Shown: positions 11,512 to 27,800, numbered from the stretch's first letter. The stretch: DNA of 64,000 nt from Cucumis sativus (GCF_000004075.3 NC_026658.2:14124075-14188074), one strand, 5' to 3'. Notes: generated from the letters alone by a model not told the origin. Program-made: numbers and translations.

Positions 11512-13575
11512 TTCATCCCCAAGTCCACTAAGTGATGGCATTTAAATTATATTGAATTACACGAATAACATTAGCCAACTTCCCATGCATAAGGTGAAGT
11601 TCGAGTTGATCAAGTTATTTAATGATTTGATTGTCGCTAGATCCCTTTTGAGCAAATCTTTCCGAAAGAGTTGTATTATCTTTTGGCATCCAAGATCTGG
11701 ATGCTAAAGATTTGATTTAATTTCTATTGATTGTTGTAAAATTTACAAAAATGATGCATTTACTGTTCAAGTTATGAAATAGATTTGTACGCTTTCTCTC
11801 ATCAATCCAAATCCAAAGGCTAAACTTACCGTTGGTTTTGCGGGTGAGTTTGAAGCAAATTCAGTTCAACAAAAGTGTGCGAAATAAAGAAAATTATTTG
11901 TTTTTTAAAAAACTACATTTGAAAGAAGGAGAAACAACTTTATATTTATATACAGTCAAGAAAAATGTTGATAAAAATTGAATATATTATAAACCTATTC
12001 TTTTGAGTTTCATGGTATCTTGATGGAAGACTCGTTATAAAACTTTTACAATATAATTTCTATTGAAAAAAAGAAGAAGACAACACAAAGTATGTGAAAA
12101 ATTCTAGTCTACAAAGAAAAAAGCATGATATCATTTTCTAAAAATCAAAAGAATACAATGGGAAGAATATATATAAAGGTTACAATAAACCCTGACAAAT
12201 AAGGAAATAAAACTAAAACTAGGGTACAATAAATTACGAAAATTCCCTCGGACTTGAAACACTCAACCAGTCCCCCATTTCCAACAATTTCCAATTATCT
12301 TCATCATACCTTAGTTATTGAGATGTTTAAGTCCTAACCTATCCACTTAAACAATCTAATAGTTCTATGATATTTTCATTCTAACGTTCAAATCATCATA
12401 CATGATTAAGGATTCTTTTAAATTGTATATATGTTTATCCATTATCTATTATACAGTGATGTCACTCAATAAGATAACGTCATGAATGCAATTTTTCAAG
12501 TGGAAACTTGTTTTAAAAAATTATCTCAAAATTCTCGATAAAATTCTTTTGGCCATTCTGATAATCTACTACTTAAAAACAAATGTATTTTAATAGAAAG
12601 TTTGAACTTATATATATAAAGTTAAGATACAACTTTGGCCTTGGAACATTTGGCTTTTGAACAGGTTTGAAATAATTGTGTATTGCTTGCTTTTCTCATT
12701 TGATAATAATCAACCTTTATACGAATTACAAATAAATGAATATGTAAGAAATTATAATAGAAATAATTTACAATAAATGAAAAAATAATAGGAGAAGATT
12801 ATGAATCTTCAAATATGTCTTAATAGCTTTGTACTTTTTCAGGTTCCTAATGTCAGTGCCATTTACTCTGAAATAAATTGTTCACTAGTACAACAAAGTC
12901 ACGTGCTGTGTTATTTGGAAGATTTATATCATAGGCTAAGAGTATTTTTCTAACCAGAGATCAGAAGGGCTTGATGATGTAATGAATTTTCTTTTTTTTT
13001 TTTTGGAATTTTAATTTGAAAGAAGATTGAAAGTTAAAATTAGCCAAAGCAAGCTTAGTTCAGCGGAAATTGGCATGATCAGATGTTCGAATGTCTAAGA
13101 TAAAACTAATAATTTCTTGAAGTTAGACCGTGGAGAAACCAATAATTACCCCTGCTTATAAAACTTCTCAAAGGAGTTTTGTTTTGAATTGGTAACGTCT
13201 AATACATAATGATCAAAGATTGGACCTAATGTTCATATTTGGTTCGATATAGCATCTGCAGACGGATAGATTGACATCCTGAACTAAAAATCATTAATCC
13301 TTTGTTCATCTAATAGGAGGTCCTTGAAATAAATAAACAAAGATGACAAAGAGGATTGATATTTTACAGTTGGAATCATACTGGCTGGAGTTAAACTGGT
13401 GCCCTGCCCCATGTAACATTTAAGAGAGTAATGATAAATGACAAAAATTAAGATGGGATTGACCTCGTTGAAATTTGATACATTTTTGTCACTACAAAAG
13501 TAGAGATTGTTTATTTGTAAGAGTAGAACGAGAACGAGGATCTGAAAAGAAGCTAAGGGAGGAATCTTCTAGTGA
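11512..13575. other. Intergenic region between the extensin and ALDH3
   Basis: The extensin 3' flank (to perhaps 11,890, where AATAAA-like CGAAATAAAGAA occurs) is followed by AT-rich DNA with no convincing coding sequence, RNA gene or structured repeat. The two genes converge here. Confidence 0.5.
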
Positions 13576-18233
<4,658 letters not shown>

Positions 18234-18333
18234 ATATCACAGCAACCTTAGCTTTGATGTTATTATTGTATATATGCTTCTAAGAAACTTTCAATCTTCT
18301 TTCTGTTTGCATCAAACTTTTTGTTTCGATTCT

Positions 18334-18342
18334 CTATTTATA
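18334..18342 (-). promoter_or_regulatory. TATA box of ALDH3
   Basis: On the minus strand this reads TATAAATAG, 101 bp upstream of the ATG at 18233. The distance and sequence fit a plant core promoter. Confidence 0.55.
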
Positions 18343-18712
18343 CTCATAAAACTCCCAAATTGCATACTCACTTTTGTTTTGGTTGTTAATAAATATGATT
18401 TGACTGTTTGATTAATTTGTAGTTGTATTGAACACTCATATAGTTGAATGAACTTTAATTTATAAAATTGAGTTAGGTTATATGTATTAAATTGTTTGTT
18501 ATGTTTTAGTTTTGATGTTTATAATTGAAGAGTTTTCTAGTCCGTAGGGCAGATTAAATGCTCAATTACATCCCAACTAACTCAAATTTCCACTCAAATG
18601 AACTACTTAATTTAAATATAAGTGTATATATATTATAATATTTTTTAAAAGTTGGTTAAATTTCATAAAGTTTTTTTAAATGGAACTTCATTCTATTAGA
18701 ATCAAATTGAGT

Positions 18713-18903
18713 GTTAATTTTTACTGCCAATATGGTAAAATTATTGCTACCGCTATTAAACGATAATCATGGAACTATCAGAGTTCATCGCTTTTAAATT
18801 TACTACTTTTAATTATTTTGATTGCTATCATACCGAAAACTTAGAAAATTTTGTGACATAAGCTCTGTTATCATAATTTTTTTTGCTATTTTTGCAAAAG
18901 CTC
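18713..18903. repeat. Dispersed repeat family B, partial copy
   Basis: Contains the family B blocks CTTTTAAATTTACTACTTTT and TTTTTTTTGCTATTTTTGCA, with a diverged 5' half. Family B is recognised only by comparing copies inside this window (see also 19,291, 20,651, 60,463 and 62,456). Confidence 0.6.
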
Positions 18904-18970
18904 CATTTATTAACTTAGCTTTTTTATAATGTACAAAAAAAATTATTTTTGATAAATTGATCTCAATTTA

Positions 18971-19274
18971 GGGATAGTTGCAAATATAATAATTATATTC
19001 AAAATAATTAGGGAAATTGGAATTGATGACTATTTTAGCAATAATAATTAAGGATATAACAACATTTTTAAAAAATTGCAAATATAGCAAAACTATCACT
19101 GATAGACTTCATATAGTATATTAGTGATAGACCGATATTTGCAACATGGTCTATCAGTGATAAACTTATATCATTGATAGAATTTGACAAATTTTGCTAT
19201 ATTTGCAAAAAAAAAATTAATTGTGCTATATACTTAATTAATTTGAATTTAATTGCTAAATTTGCAACTATCCC
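18971..19274. mobile_element. Family A MITE-like foldback element
   Basis: Long inverted termini: the left end reads GGGATAGTTGCAAATATA and the right end TTTGCAACTATCCC, and the match continues inward through ATTCAAAATAATTA / TTAATTTGAATT. The centre is made of TCTATCAGTGATA-type palindromes and paired TTGCAAATATAGCAAAA / TTTTGCTATATTTGCAA blocks. No coding capacity is present. A clear target-site duplication was not found. Other copies lie at 19,516, 19,836, 23,824, 36,857, 40,010 and 41,327. Confidence 0.7.
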
Positions 19275-19290
19275 AAATAATTAAGTATAT

Positions 19291-19515
19291 GAAAAATTGC
19301 ATCAAATGTGACAAAAACATTTAGAAAAAAAAACAGTTCATGACACTTTTTTTTATATCGCGAATATGATAAATATGGCAAGTAATCAGTGATATCAGAC
19401 GACTATCAGGGTCATCGTAGGGCTATCGACTTTTAAATTTGCCACTTTTGCAATTTAGAAAATGTAATGACACGAGCCATATTATCATTTTTCTTTTTTT
19501 TTGCTATTTTTGCAA
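19291..19515. mobile_element. Dispersed repeat family B, full-length-looking copy
   Basis: It runs from AAAATTGCATCAAATGTGAC through ACAGTTCATGACAC, GTGATATCAGACGACTATCA and CTTTTAAATTTGCCACTTTT to TTGCTATTTTTGCAAG. The copies at 20,651-20,834 and 60,463-60,688 share the same block order. It is directly adjacent to family A elements on both sides, which suggests nesting or joint mobilisation. Confidence 0.65.
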
Positions 19516-19725
19516 GAACATTTTAAAAAATTTGCAAATATAGGAAAATCCGTCAAAGTCTATTACCGATAAACTATGTTGTAAATATTGGTTATCAATT
19601 ATAGATCATAAGAGTTTATAGTAAGTAGAAGTTTATCACAGATATATTTTGTTATATTTGTAATTTTTTTTAAATGTTGATATATACTTAATTATTATTC
19701 ATAAAATTGCCACCAATTATAATTA
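19516..19725. mobile_element. Family A element, diverged copy
   Basis: Shares AAATTTGCAAATATAGGAAA on the left and TTTTGTTATATTTGTAATTT ... ATATACTTAATTATT on the right with the copy at 18,971. The terminal GGGATAG sequence is not preserved. Confidence 0.55.
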
Positions 19726-19835
19726 CTCCTCAACTTATTTAGGTGAAAATTTTCATTAAATCTTAATAATATTTTTCACAACAAAAACTAGATCGTTATA
19801 ATTTACAAAATTCTAACAAATAGTATTTCTTTACT

Positions 19836-19985
19836 AATAGTTGCAAATATAGAAATTAGATCCAAAAAAATTACAAATAACAAAATTTGCCACGGTATAT
19901 CATTAATAAACCATAAAAGTTTTCTTATATTTACGAATTTTTAAAAATATTAAACTGAATTATTATCTCTAAAATTGCTACCCTA
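19836..19985. mobile_element. Family A element, short diverged copy
   Basis: Starts TAGTTGCAAATATAGAAATT and ends with TTACGAATTTTTAAAAATAT and a TTATTATCTCTAAAATTGCT tail. The central TATCATTAATAAACC corresponds to the family A palindrome. Internally deleted. Confidence 0.45.
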
Positions 19986-20474
19986 CCCGTTATTCCAATC
20001 ATATAACTCCTTTATCAACCACAATTGTGTGGCTATATAAGTTTGCATTTAGAAAAGGGAAAATCATGGGTTAAATCATATAATAATTTGATGTAGATGA
20101 AATTAAGTTGTATTGTACAAAGAGAGAAAGATGATGGGGCATAAAGTTTTTAATATTAGGGCAAACAATAAAATGGACAAATTGGTATAACATTGCAATA
20201 TGCACCTCTCCTTTTAATGGTAGTTGCATTATTGGAAAGACAAATCCCAACAATACCAAGTTGGGAATAATAGATGTTATTCAATACATAACATTAATGC
20301 ATTGTTTCTTCTCACTTATTTAGGGCTTTTTTTTTTCTTTTAAAAAAGATACTCATTAATACCTCGAAATTTTGGAGGTTGTAACCACAGCAACGCATCA
20401 ATCAATACGCTTAATTATAGTAGTGTATAGGAGAAGGACGGGAGTCAAAAGTGAGTATTGAGCATTGAGAACAC

Positions 20475-20613
20475 CGTATGTGCTTCTCAGAGTTGTTTCG
20501 ACAACTTAACCATACATACATACAATTAGTGATATCGTATAGTTTAATATATATTATGCTAGTCTCATCATATAGTCTAAGTTTGTCGTAACAAACCCTA
20601 AGAAGCACATACG
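20475..20613. repeat. ~139-nt imperfect inverted repeat (foldback)
   Basis: The left arm starts CGTATGTGCTTCTCAGAG. The right arm, read on the other strand, starts CGTATGTGCTTCTTAGGG. The arms continue with GTTGTTTCGACAACTTA versus GTTTGTTACGACAAACTTA, about 40 nt each with a few mismatches, around a loop of roughly 55 nt. Either a small MITE or a precursor-like hairpin is possible. No copy elsewhere in the window was noticed. Confidence 0.65.
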
Positions 20614-20650
20614 ATGGTCTCATCATATGGTTAAATATTTATTAATATAT

Positions 20651-20834
20651 AGGAAAATTGCATTAGATGACAAAAACATTTAGAAAAAAAATAGCTCATG
20701 ACATCTTTTTTTTGCATATTGTAAATATGACAAATAATTAGTGATATCGTATAAAAAACTATCAAAAGGTTATCGACTTTTAAATTTGCGACATGAACTC
20801 TATCATCATAAAAGAAAATTTGTTATTTTTCAAG
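20651..20834. mobile_element. Dispersed repeat family B copy
   Basis: Starts GGAAAATTGCATTAGATGAC, contains AATAGCTCATGACATC, ATTAGTGATATCGTAT and CGACTTTTAAATTTGCGACA, and ends TTTGTTATTTTTCAAG. Slightly shorter than the 19,291 copy. Confidence 0.6.
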
Positions 20835-21582
20835 CACCTCAAATAAATAAATATATAAAAGAACCAAATTAATTTATTTTTTTTAAGTTGGAACAAATTT
20901 CATTTGGGACTCAAAAATTCAATGAGAGATAAGAGTCCAAGTACGAAAAAGAAGAAGAACAGGGCCTTCAATAATTTACAATAGTTGTTACTATTCTAAA
21001 GTATGTCCTCTAAATCTTTAACGTTTTATCTATTGTTACTTTTAGGTTCGTACACGGATTTAGTCATATATTTTAAAATTTACGGAACGTTGAGTTAGTT
21101 ATTATGAAAAAAATGAAGTAAAAAATTGAAAGCATAGTAACAAAGGAAAAAGAGACAAGTAATGAAAATAATAAATACAACAACAAATAGTAAATAATTT
21201 TAGAAAAGAGTGGTTTTGACATAGTATTTACTAGGTTTAATTTAGGTTATAAAATAGTCGTTTGCTCACTCCTCTCAAAATATCATTATATTTTCAAACG
21301 TCGAATATTATCTTTATATTTACATTATTAGATAAAAATTTTCGAAGTTAGATAAATAATAATCATAATTTTCATACAAAAAAAAATATAATATCAAAAT
21401 GTAATAGACAACCAAACGTTTTTTTTTAAAAAGATATAGAGACGAAAGTTAGACATTTAAAACTAAAACTAAACAAATTGTAAAGTATTTTTTTAGAACG
21501 AAAATCAAAGATTGAGAGACTTAAACCTTCTGCTTCTATAACGAAAGGTCATACTAATTACCATTCAATTAATTTTTAATTT

Positions 21583-21989
21583 GAATTGAGTTGGATTGTG
21601 TTAAATTTTTTAATGTTTATTTCAAAGTGGATTGAGTTTCGACTACATTTTTTAGAAACTGGATTGACCCAATCCTACCCAACCCAAATTTATGATATTA
21701 TTAAAATATATATTACAACTAATAAATATTCTAATAAGATATTTTAAAAAATAACTCATTTTCATAGATATATTGATTTTTTATATTTAACGTTTGAATT
21801 TTGTTTGAGTTTTATGAAATTTTAGTTATTAAAATGCAATGTATAAACAAACAACCGACAACTCAACTCAACTGAACCTGAATTTTAACGATTAGGTTGA
21901 GTTGAAGATCTTATTTGAGCTGTCAATTTAACCAATCTGGAAATTCGATTCGGTCCGAAAAATCTCTCCAACTCAATCCAACCCAATTC
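21583..21989. mobile_element. ~407-bp element with inverted terminal repeats
   Basis: The left terminus is GAATTGAGTTGGATTGTGTT; the right terminus, read on the other strand, is GAATTGGGTTGGATTGAGTT (about 17 of 20 identical). The inside holds further TTGAGTTGGA-like and CCAACCCAA-like motifs and no ORF. This looks like a non-autonomous DNA element. ATTT occurs on both flanks but is too short to prove a target duplication. Confidence 0.55.
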
Positions 21990-23403
21990 ATTTACACTTC
22001 CACCATTCAACTTTTCTAAACTTTAAAATTTTTATATTAAAGAGGAATTGTATATTAAGATGTAAGGCTTTAAATATTTGTTAATCCCACGTGGTAATTA
22101 AATTAAATGGTTCACATTTATTCAATTTTTTTATTATTATTGTTTTTAAGGAGGATGGTTCGAATTTATTGCTATAACAGTGTGATTGGTTTCTCAATAA
22201 TTAAACGTCAATTAAAAGTTTCCTTCAAAAAGATTTGCTATTTATCTACCAATCACTTTTTATTTAAAAAAGAAAATTCTAAAATATATATTTGTTCTAA
22301 TATTACTGTTTTACAAATATCAGTTAAATTCATAAAAAAATATCATAAAATTCTCTATTAATCAAAAAGAAATTGTCATTAAGTATTAATTTACAACAAA
22401 AAAAAATATTCTTTCAAGTAAATGGTAGTATAAATTAAATTATTTGTAAGACCATAGATTAAGAATATGATTAATTTCTTGTAATCTATCCTAATCCATA
22501 AGTAATCCATTATTGCATATATATATATATATTTCTTATTATCGATTTGAATAGGGAACGAACAAACTTGAAATTATTTTAAATGATAAATTTTTTTAAA
22601 TTATTTACAAATATAACAAAAACATAAAACATATTTTTGAGAGTATAATATTTAAGTTTATTTTCTTATGTTTGAAAATAGACGATATAATTATTATATT
22701 ATTGAACACAAAAATTGGGTGTTATTTATATTTTGAGGGAATATAAGTAAAACCATTGACTTCATTATAAATGATACGAAGATAGTAAAATCATAGACTT
22801 CGATTCACGAGCTATCTGAGATGCTTTTCCAACTTTCTCTATAGTCAATTGTTGAGTTATTTTTCTTCAATTAAAGATTAAATGGGATATAAAGTGATAA
22901 ACCAATCACTTGCATCTATAAAAATGGGTCATTCAATGAAATTGAAAAGAAGAGTGAAGAGGACCACAGATTATTTGAACAGGAAACTAAGTTGCAAGTT
23001 GTAAGCATATGACAAATATTAACAAAATGAATTGAGTGTAACAAACAACCACCTACTAATTTCGTCACGTTTGCCTCGTTGAGACCATTGAGATTCCACG
23101 TTGAGAAAATAAAACATAGCTTTTTAATCGAAGTAGGATACATGAGTTGGCAATTGATTTGAATGAAGCCTCGTAACCGTATGATATCAAAGTTTATCAA
23201 GTTCAAAAAAGATATTAAGCCAAAATATATACATATGACCTACCAATGAATTCCACGTTCAAAATATAAGAAGAGCTAACCGTTTCCGATTGATTTTGAA
23301 ATGAAAGTGAAACCACAAATTTAACTAAATAATTTAGTACAAGGGTTGTTCCAAATATAAGAATGAAAATAAAAATATTAATGTATGTAATGCAATGCAA
23401 AAG

Positions 23404-23770
23404 TATTTTGTAAATATAACAAAATTCAAAACAAACTTTCTGAGAGTGATATACTATATTGATAATCGAACGATATCAATGATAGAATTGACCTCGTATA
23501 CCAGATTTTCCCTTGAGTATATACACAAGCTAGTTTATCACTAATATATTTTGTTATAGAAAAACGATAAAAAAATAACAAATTTCACAAACTGGTATAC
23601 AAGAGGTCAATTGATACACTGATATGCTTCTAAATAGTGACATTGATAGATAGTAATATAAGTTAAATTGATAAAATCCAAAATTTTGGTATAGTTTGTA
23701 AACATTTTTTTTTTTTTTTGCTATTTTAAAAAAATGTTCCTTTGTTATATTTACAATTATCTAAAAATGT
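23404..23770. repeat. Dispersed repeat type C, probably two joined copies
   Basis: Contains TTTTGTAAATATAACAAAAT, repeated ATTGATA/TATCAAT palindromes, and two TTTGTTATA-type right ends (near 23,545 and 23,740). The order of motifs matches the ALDH3 intron copy. Boundaries are uncertain. Confidence 0.4.
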
Positions 23771-23823
23771 TACCCTACACTATTTTATCAGCTTTAAAAA
23801 TGTTACCATACATTACCAATTAA

Positions 23824-24067
23824 GGCAATTGTAATTGAGTCATTTTAAAAATAATAATTAAGAATATAACATTCTTTAAAAAATTGCAAATATGACCAAA
23901 CTATCGTTGATAGACTCGTATGGTCTATCAGTGATAGACCAATATTTACAACATGGTCTATCAGTGAAGACTTCTATCGTTGATATAATTTGATAAATTT
24001 TACTATATTTATAAAAAAATTAAATGTCGATATATACCTAATTATTTTAAATCTAATAACTATCCCT
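23824..24067. mobile_element. Family A MITE-like element
   Basis: Left part AATAATAATTAAGAATATAA and AAAAATTGCAAATATGACCA, centre GGTCTATCAGTGATAGACCA (a near-perfect palindrome), right part AATTTTACTATATTTATAAA and ATACCTAATTATTTTAAATC, ending AACTATCCC. No coding capacity. Confidence 0.65.
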
Positions 24068-24571
24068 TACAATTACATTAGTAACAATCTACGTGGCCCA
24101 AGCCAAAAGTTGACATTTGGTCTAAAACTTTTTTCAAATAGAAGGAAACTTCACAATCTTTGTAAGATAAGGAGTTATTTCTCCCATGTTTATCCCAATA
24201 GAGGGCCTACATCCGACACATAGTTTCACTTCCATTGATGCATTTATAGTTCATTCATTTGCTACTTGAGCAGCTTTTCCAATGGCTAAAACTTGAAATA
24301 ACTACCGTGCAATTACTACTACAAGGCAATTTACATCCATATATCCAAATTGATAAAATTAAAGCTTTTAAAAGTAATGGGAAGAAAAATTACCATAGTT
24401 GGTTGGTGGACTTTACATATTTGCTCCTCAACGACCACGATTGAATTGTTTGTCCTTCCTGCTTCAGGTTTACACAGCCTAGACAGCGACTTTTCAGCCA
24501 TCTGAATTATTTCTTCTGGATTTCCTTTCTTATCTTTCCAACGAACCATTTAAATAAGAGCGCATAAGTGA

Positions 24572-24738
24572 GAGTGATTCTAAAATGGTTTAAATCACTT
24601 TTATCATTTTTAAAACCGCTTCAAACACATGCTTTAAATCATTTTAAAATTGGTGGAATTAAACATTTAAATTGATTTTGTGTTTGGAGTGGTTTTAAAC
24701 GTAAAGAAAAGTGAATTTAGACACTTCAAAATCACTCC
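24572..24738. mobile_element. 167-bp MITE with near full-length inverted repeats
   Basis: The left arm begins GAGTGATTCTAAAATGG, then AAATCACTTTTATCATTTTT and AAAACCGCTTCAAACACA. The right arm on the other strand begins GGAGTGATTTTGAAGTG, then TCACTTTTCTTTACG and AAAACCACTCCAAACACA. The whole element can fold back on itself. It lies 71 bp beyond the DER stop codon, so it is probably within or just past the 3' UTR. Confidence 0.75.
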
Positions 24739-24809
24739 TAAAAGTTGTCTCCAACTCTGAAGTTACTCTTGCAAGGAGGAACAAGGAGCTTATATCTTTA
24801 CCCATCTAC

Positions 24810-27800
24810 TCACACAGCTAAAGAAACTTCTCTATCTTGTTGTGTTAGCTTAACTTGTGTCTTTGTTGGACCTTTAGCTGTAACCAATAGGAAAAAATAA
24901 TTTTAGTTACTCAGGTATTTAGGATTATTTTACCCCATCAAGTAATTTTTACCTTCACCCTTCTCCATTTTTCTTCTACTTCGCCAAAGAAGTCGAATTG
25001 GTGTTCCAGGAAAACCTGCATTGGCACGCAGTTGCTTCTCCATATACCGCCGATATGTCTCAGGGAAAAGCTTTGCATCATTTACAAAGAAAATAAACGT
25101 GGGTGGCCTTATTGCAGCCTGCAGAGGACGAAGTAATATAAGACAATCAAATTAACGAGATTACTTGATGAATTTAAGTGCCTTAAAGTTCAACCAAAAA
25201 CGTGCTGCCTTTAAAATGGAAGAAAGTATTGCCATTTGTAAAACAAACAAAACAAAATTTCAAGCTTCATCCTAAACCAAAGTTTGTAGATCGACAACCC
25301 AATAAAGGGATTGGCTTTCGTAATGAATACCTGTGTGCAGTAGTAAACACGTCCTCTTTTGCCACCCCTGGTCCTTGGAGGTGCCTTAAAAGCTAAGGCT
25401 TCCTGTACTACTTGATTTAGTATGGAAGTAGTAAGCCTTCTAGATCTTTCCTTTTCAACTGCACTAGCAGCAGTTATAATCCTGAACCCAACATGATAAG
25501 AATGACCATAAGCATGATGCAAGAGAAATATCGCTTATATAAATTATATTTCCTTTCAGTGTCTTATGAGCATGTAGGCACAATTTGGAAAAAGTCACAA
25601 GTATGAATAACATGAGAGTTGTGTTCGAACATACTTGTCGACACTGTGACCTGCTATCGCCGTAGAGTATACAATAGGTGCCCAATCAAGACAACGTAGC
25701 TTCTCCCTAACATCTTGCTCATAATACATTGCCGTCTGCTGGTTTTTATTTGGGATAGTATCCCACTTGTTGACAACTATCAGGCAACCTTTTCCTTCTT
25801 TCTCAATTCTTTCGGCTATTTTGCAATCCTACGCCATTCAGGTGTAATATGATGATTGTATAATTAGTAAAAAGTTAAAGCAGAATCGAAGGAAAAGGCA
25901 AAAATGATAAAGAAGTTAATAAATATACAATATCCAGCAAAAACTAGAAGTGAATCATTGCTTTTGAACGTAGAATTAACAGAGCCCCTATGGACCTCTT
26001 CGGGAAAACAAAATGATGCTTAACAAGGCTGGCTATTAACATTTTGTTCAAGAACAGCTTATTAACTCCGGATAATATACAAATTACTAGACATACAATC
26101 TAGACACCAGCCTCGCTCTCCCCTCCTGTTTTCTGTCTTAAAGCTAACAAATCCTAATAACCTTCCGTTTGACAATGTATCATATATGACTCTCCTACCT
26201 CTGCATTAGTGTATAGCAACCCTCTTACAACAAAATTCACCCGTCCTTGCTATCCTTATCTTTCTTCTTCCTAGCTTAAGTACAAAAGCAAATTGGTGGT
26301 TTAGAAGTTCTCTGATGATCCAGTTCAGTCCTTACCAACTCACTCTTCTAAAGGTCCTTGCATTCCCTTTTTACCCTCTTACTAGGTCTCCTTAAATAAG
26401 TAAAACAAAGAGGAGGAAATCAGAATGTGATTAACAGAGCCTGAATCCAATTCAGTACCTCCCTAATATATTATTATTATTTCTAAGCATTTTAATATCA
26501 CATTCCTTGCAATAATTTCAAGCTTAAATTTGAGGTGAAATTAAAATTTAACCACCGATACCATTTAGCTTGAACGCAAGAAAACAAAATAATGCAATGC
26601 CCCACCGTGGTTTCATTTGAATTGAAGTTATCATACAGAAGCTTAAAAGAATGAAATGTAAGAATACTCACTGGGTATTGATCATACTATCACAAAATAT
26701 GTTTCAATAAAGAGCCCCAAGAACTACCTGTTCAGTGATACAAGCCAGGGCTTCAATGACAAGAGCCACTACATCAGAACGACGAATAGCGCGAAATGCT
26801 CGATTGACAGAGAGAGACTCAGTCATGCTACCAGATGATGCTACAGCAGCCCTTCTTCTAATTCCAGCAGTGTCAATTAATCGAAATTTCTGTAAGAAAG
26901 ATCACAATTTAGCATTAGAATTGTTGGTGATATATAATTAAATTTGCTTTTAATCACTAGCTTAAGCTTTTGGATGAATCGGTGGTTTAATATGGTATCA
27001 AAGCAGGTGGTCCAGGGAGGTCCTGTGTTCAAACCCTTGCATTGTCGTTTCCTCCCCAATTAAAATCAATTTCCACTTGTTGGACCTTTCAAATATTTCA
27101 AGCCCACAAGTGACGGGGAGTGTTGGTGATATATAATTAAATTTGTCTTTAACCACTAGCTTAAGCTTTTGGATGAATCAGTGGTTTAATAAGAACCAAT
27201 CAAGATTAGATTCATGAAAGAACAGGCACTAAAATTGAAACTTCTCAGAACTAAGAAGTTAAGAACGGGCACTAAAATTAAAGCTTCCCAGCCCGGGTGC
27301 ACCTCCTAATCCCACCTACTTTTTGCTCTTTAGGCTTCTTTATTACGCTCATTGTATATATCTCTTGTACTTTGAGTTTCTATTATTAATAAAGAAGTTT
27401 GTCTCTGTTTAAAAAAAAAACCAAAAAGCATACTTTTAAGTTCTTGAGATCACATCTTATGCCTGCTTATAAGGAGAAGAGAAAAGTTGCAGCATCTCAA
27501 ACCTGACCATCTTGTCCTGTAAATTCAGTATCAATAGCATCACGAGTAGTTCCACTGATTGGGCTGACGATCGTTCTGTCCTCTCCGACCAAAGCATTCA
27601 AAATACTACTTTTACCAACATTAGGTCGACCAACAATTGCTACAGCTGGAATGTAATCTTCTTCTTCATGAAGATCCTCGGAACTCTGATAGCAACACCA
27701 TGTATTAATGTCAATTCAACAGAACAGGAAAATGGTAAGAAACAGAGATGCAAATGCATGGATCTATCGATGTTGATTGATATTCTGATCAAGAAAATTT

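Larger units (their letters stand above)
18343..24571. other. Gene-free, repeat-dense region between ALDH3 and DER
   Basis: About 6.2 kb without a supported gene. It holds several foldback and MITE-like remnants, listed separately. Short ORFs near 22,107 (+), 22,916-23,400 (-) and 24,331 (-) lack recognisable domains. The two genes point the same way (minus), so the region contains the ALDH3 promoter side and the DER 3' side. Confidence 0.6.

Noticed and set aside
20411-20626. 71-codon minus-strand ORF
   Set aside because: It lies across the foldback hairpin at 20,475-20,613 and has no protein-like features.
22916-23400. Minus-strand ORFs of 96 and 61 codons
   Set aside because: Possible exon remnants were considered, but no family was recognised and the frames do not join by plausible splice sites.
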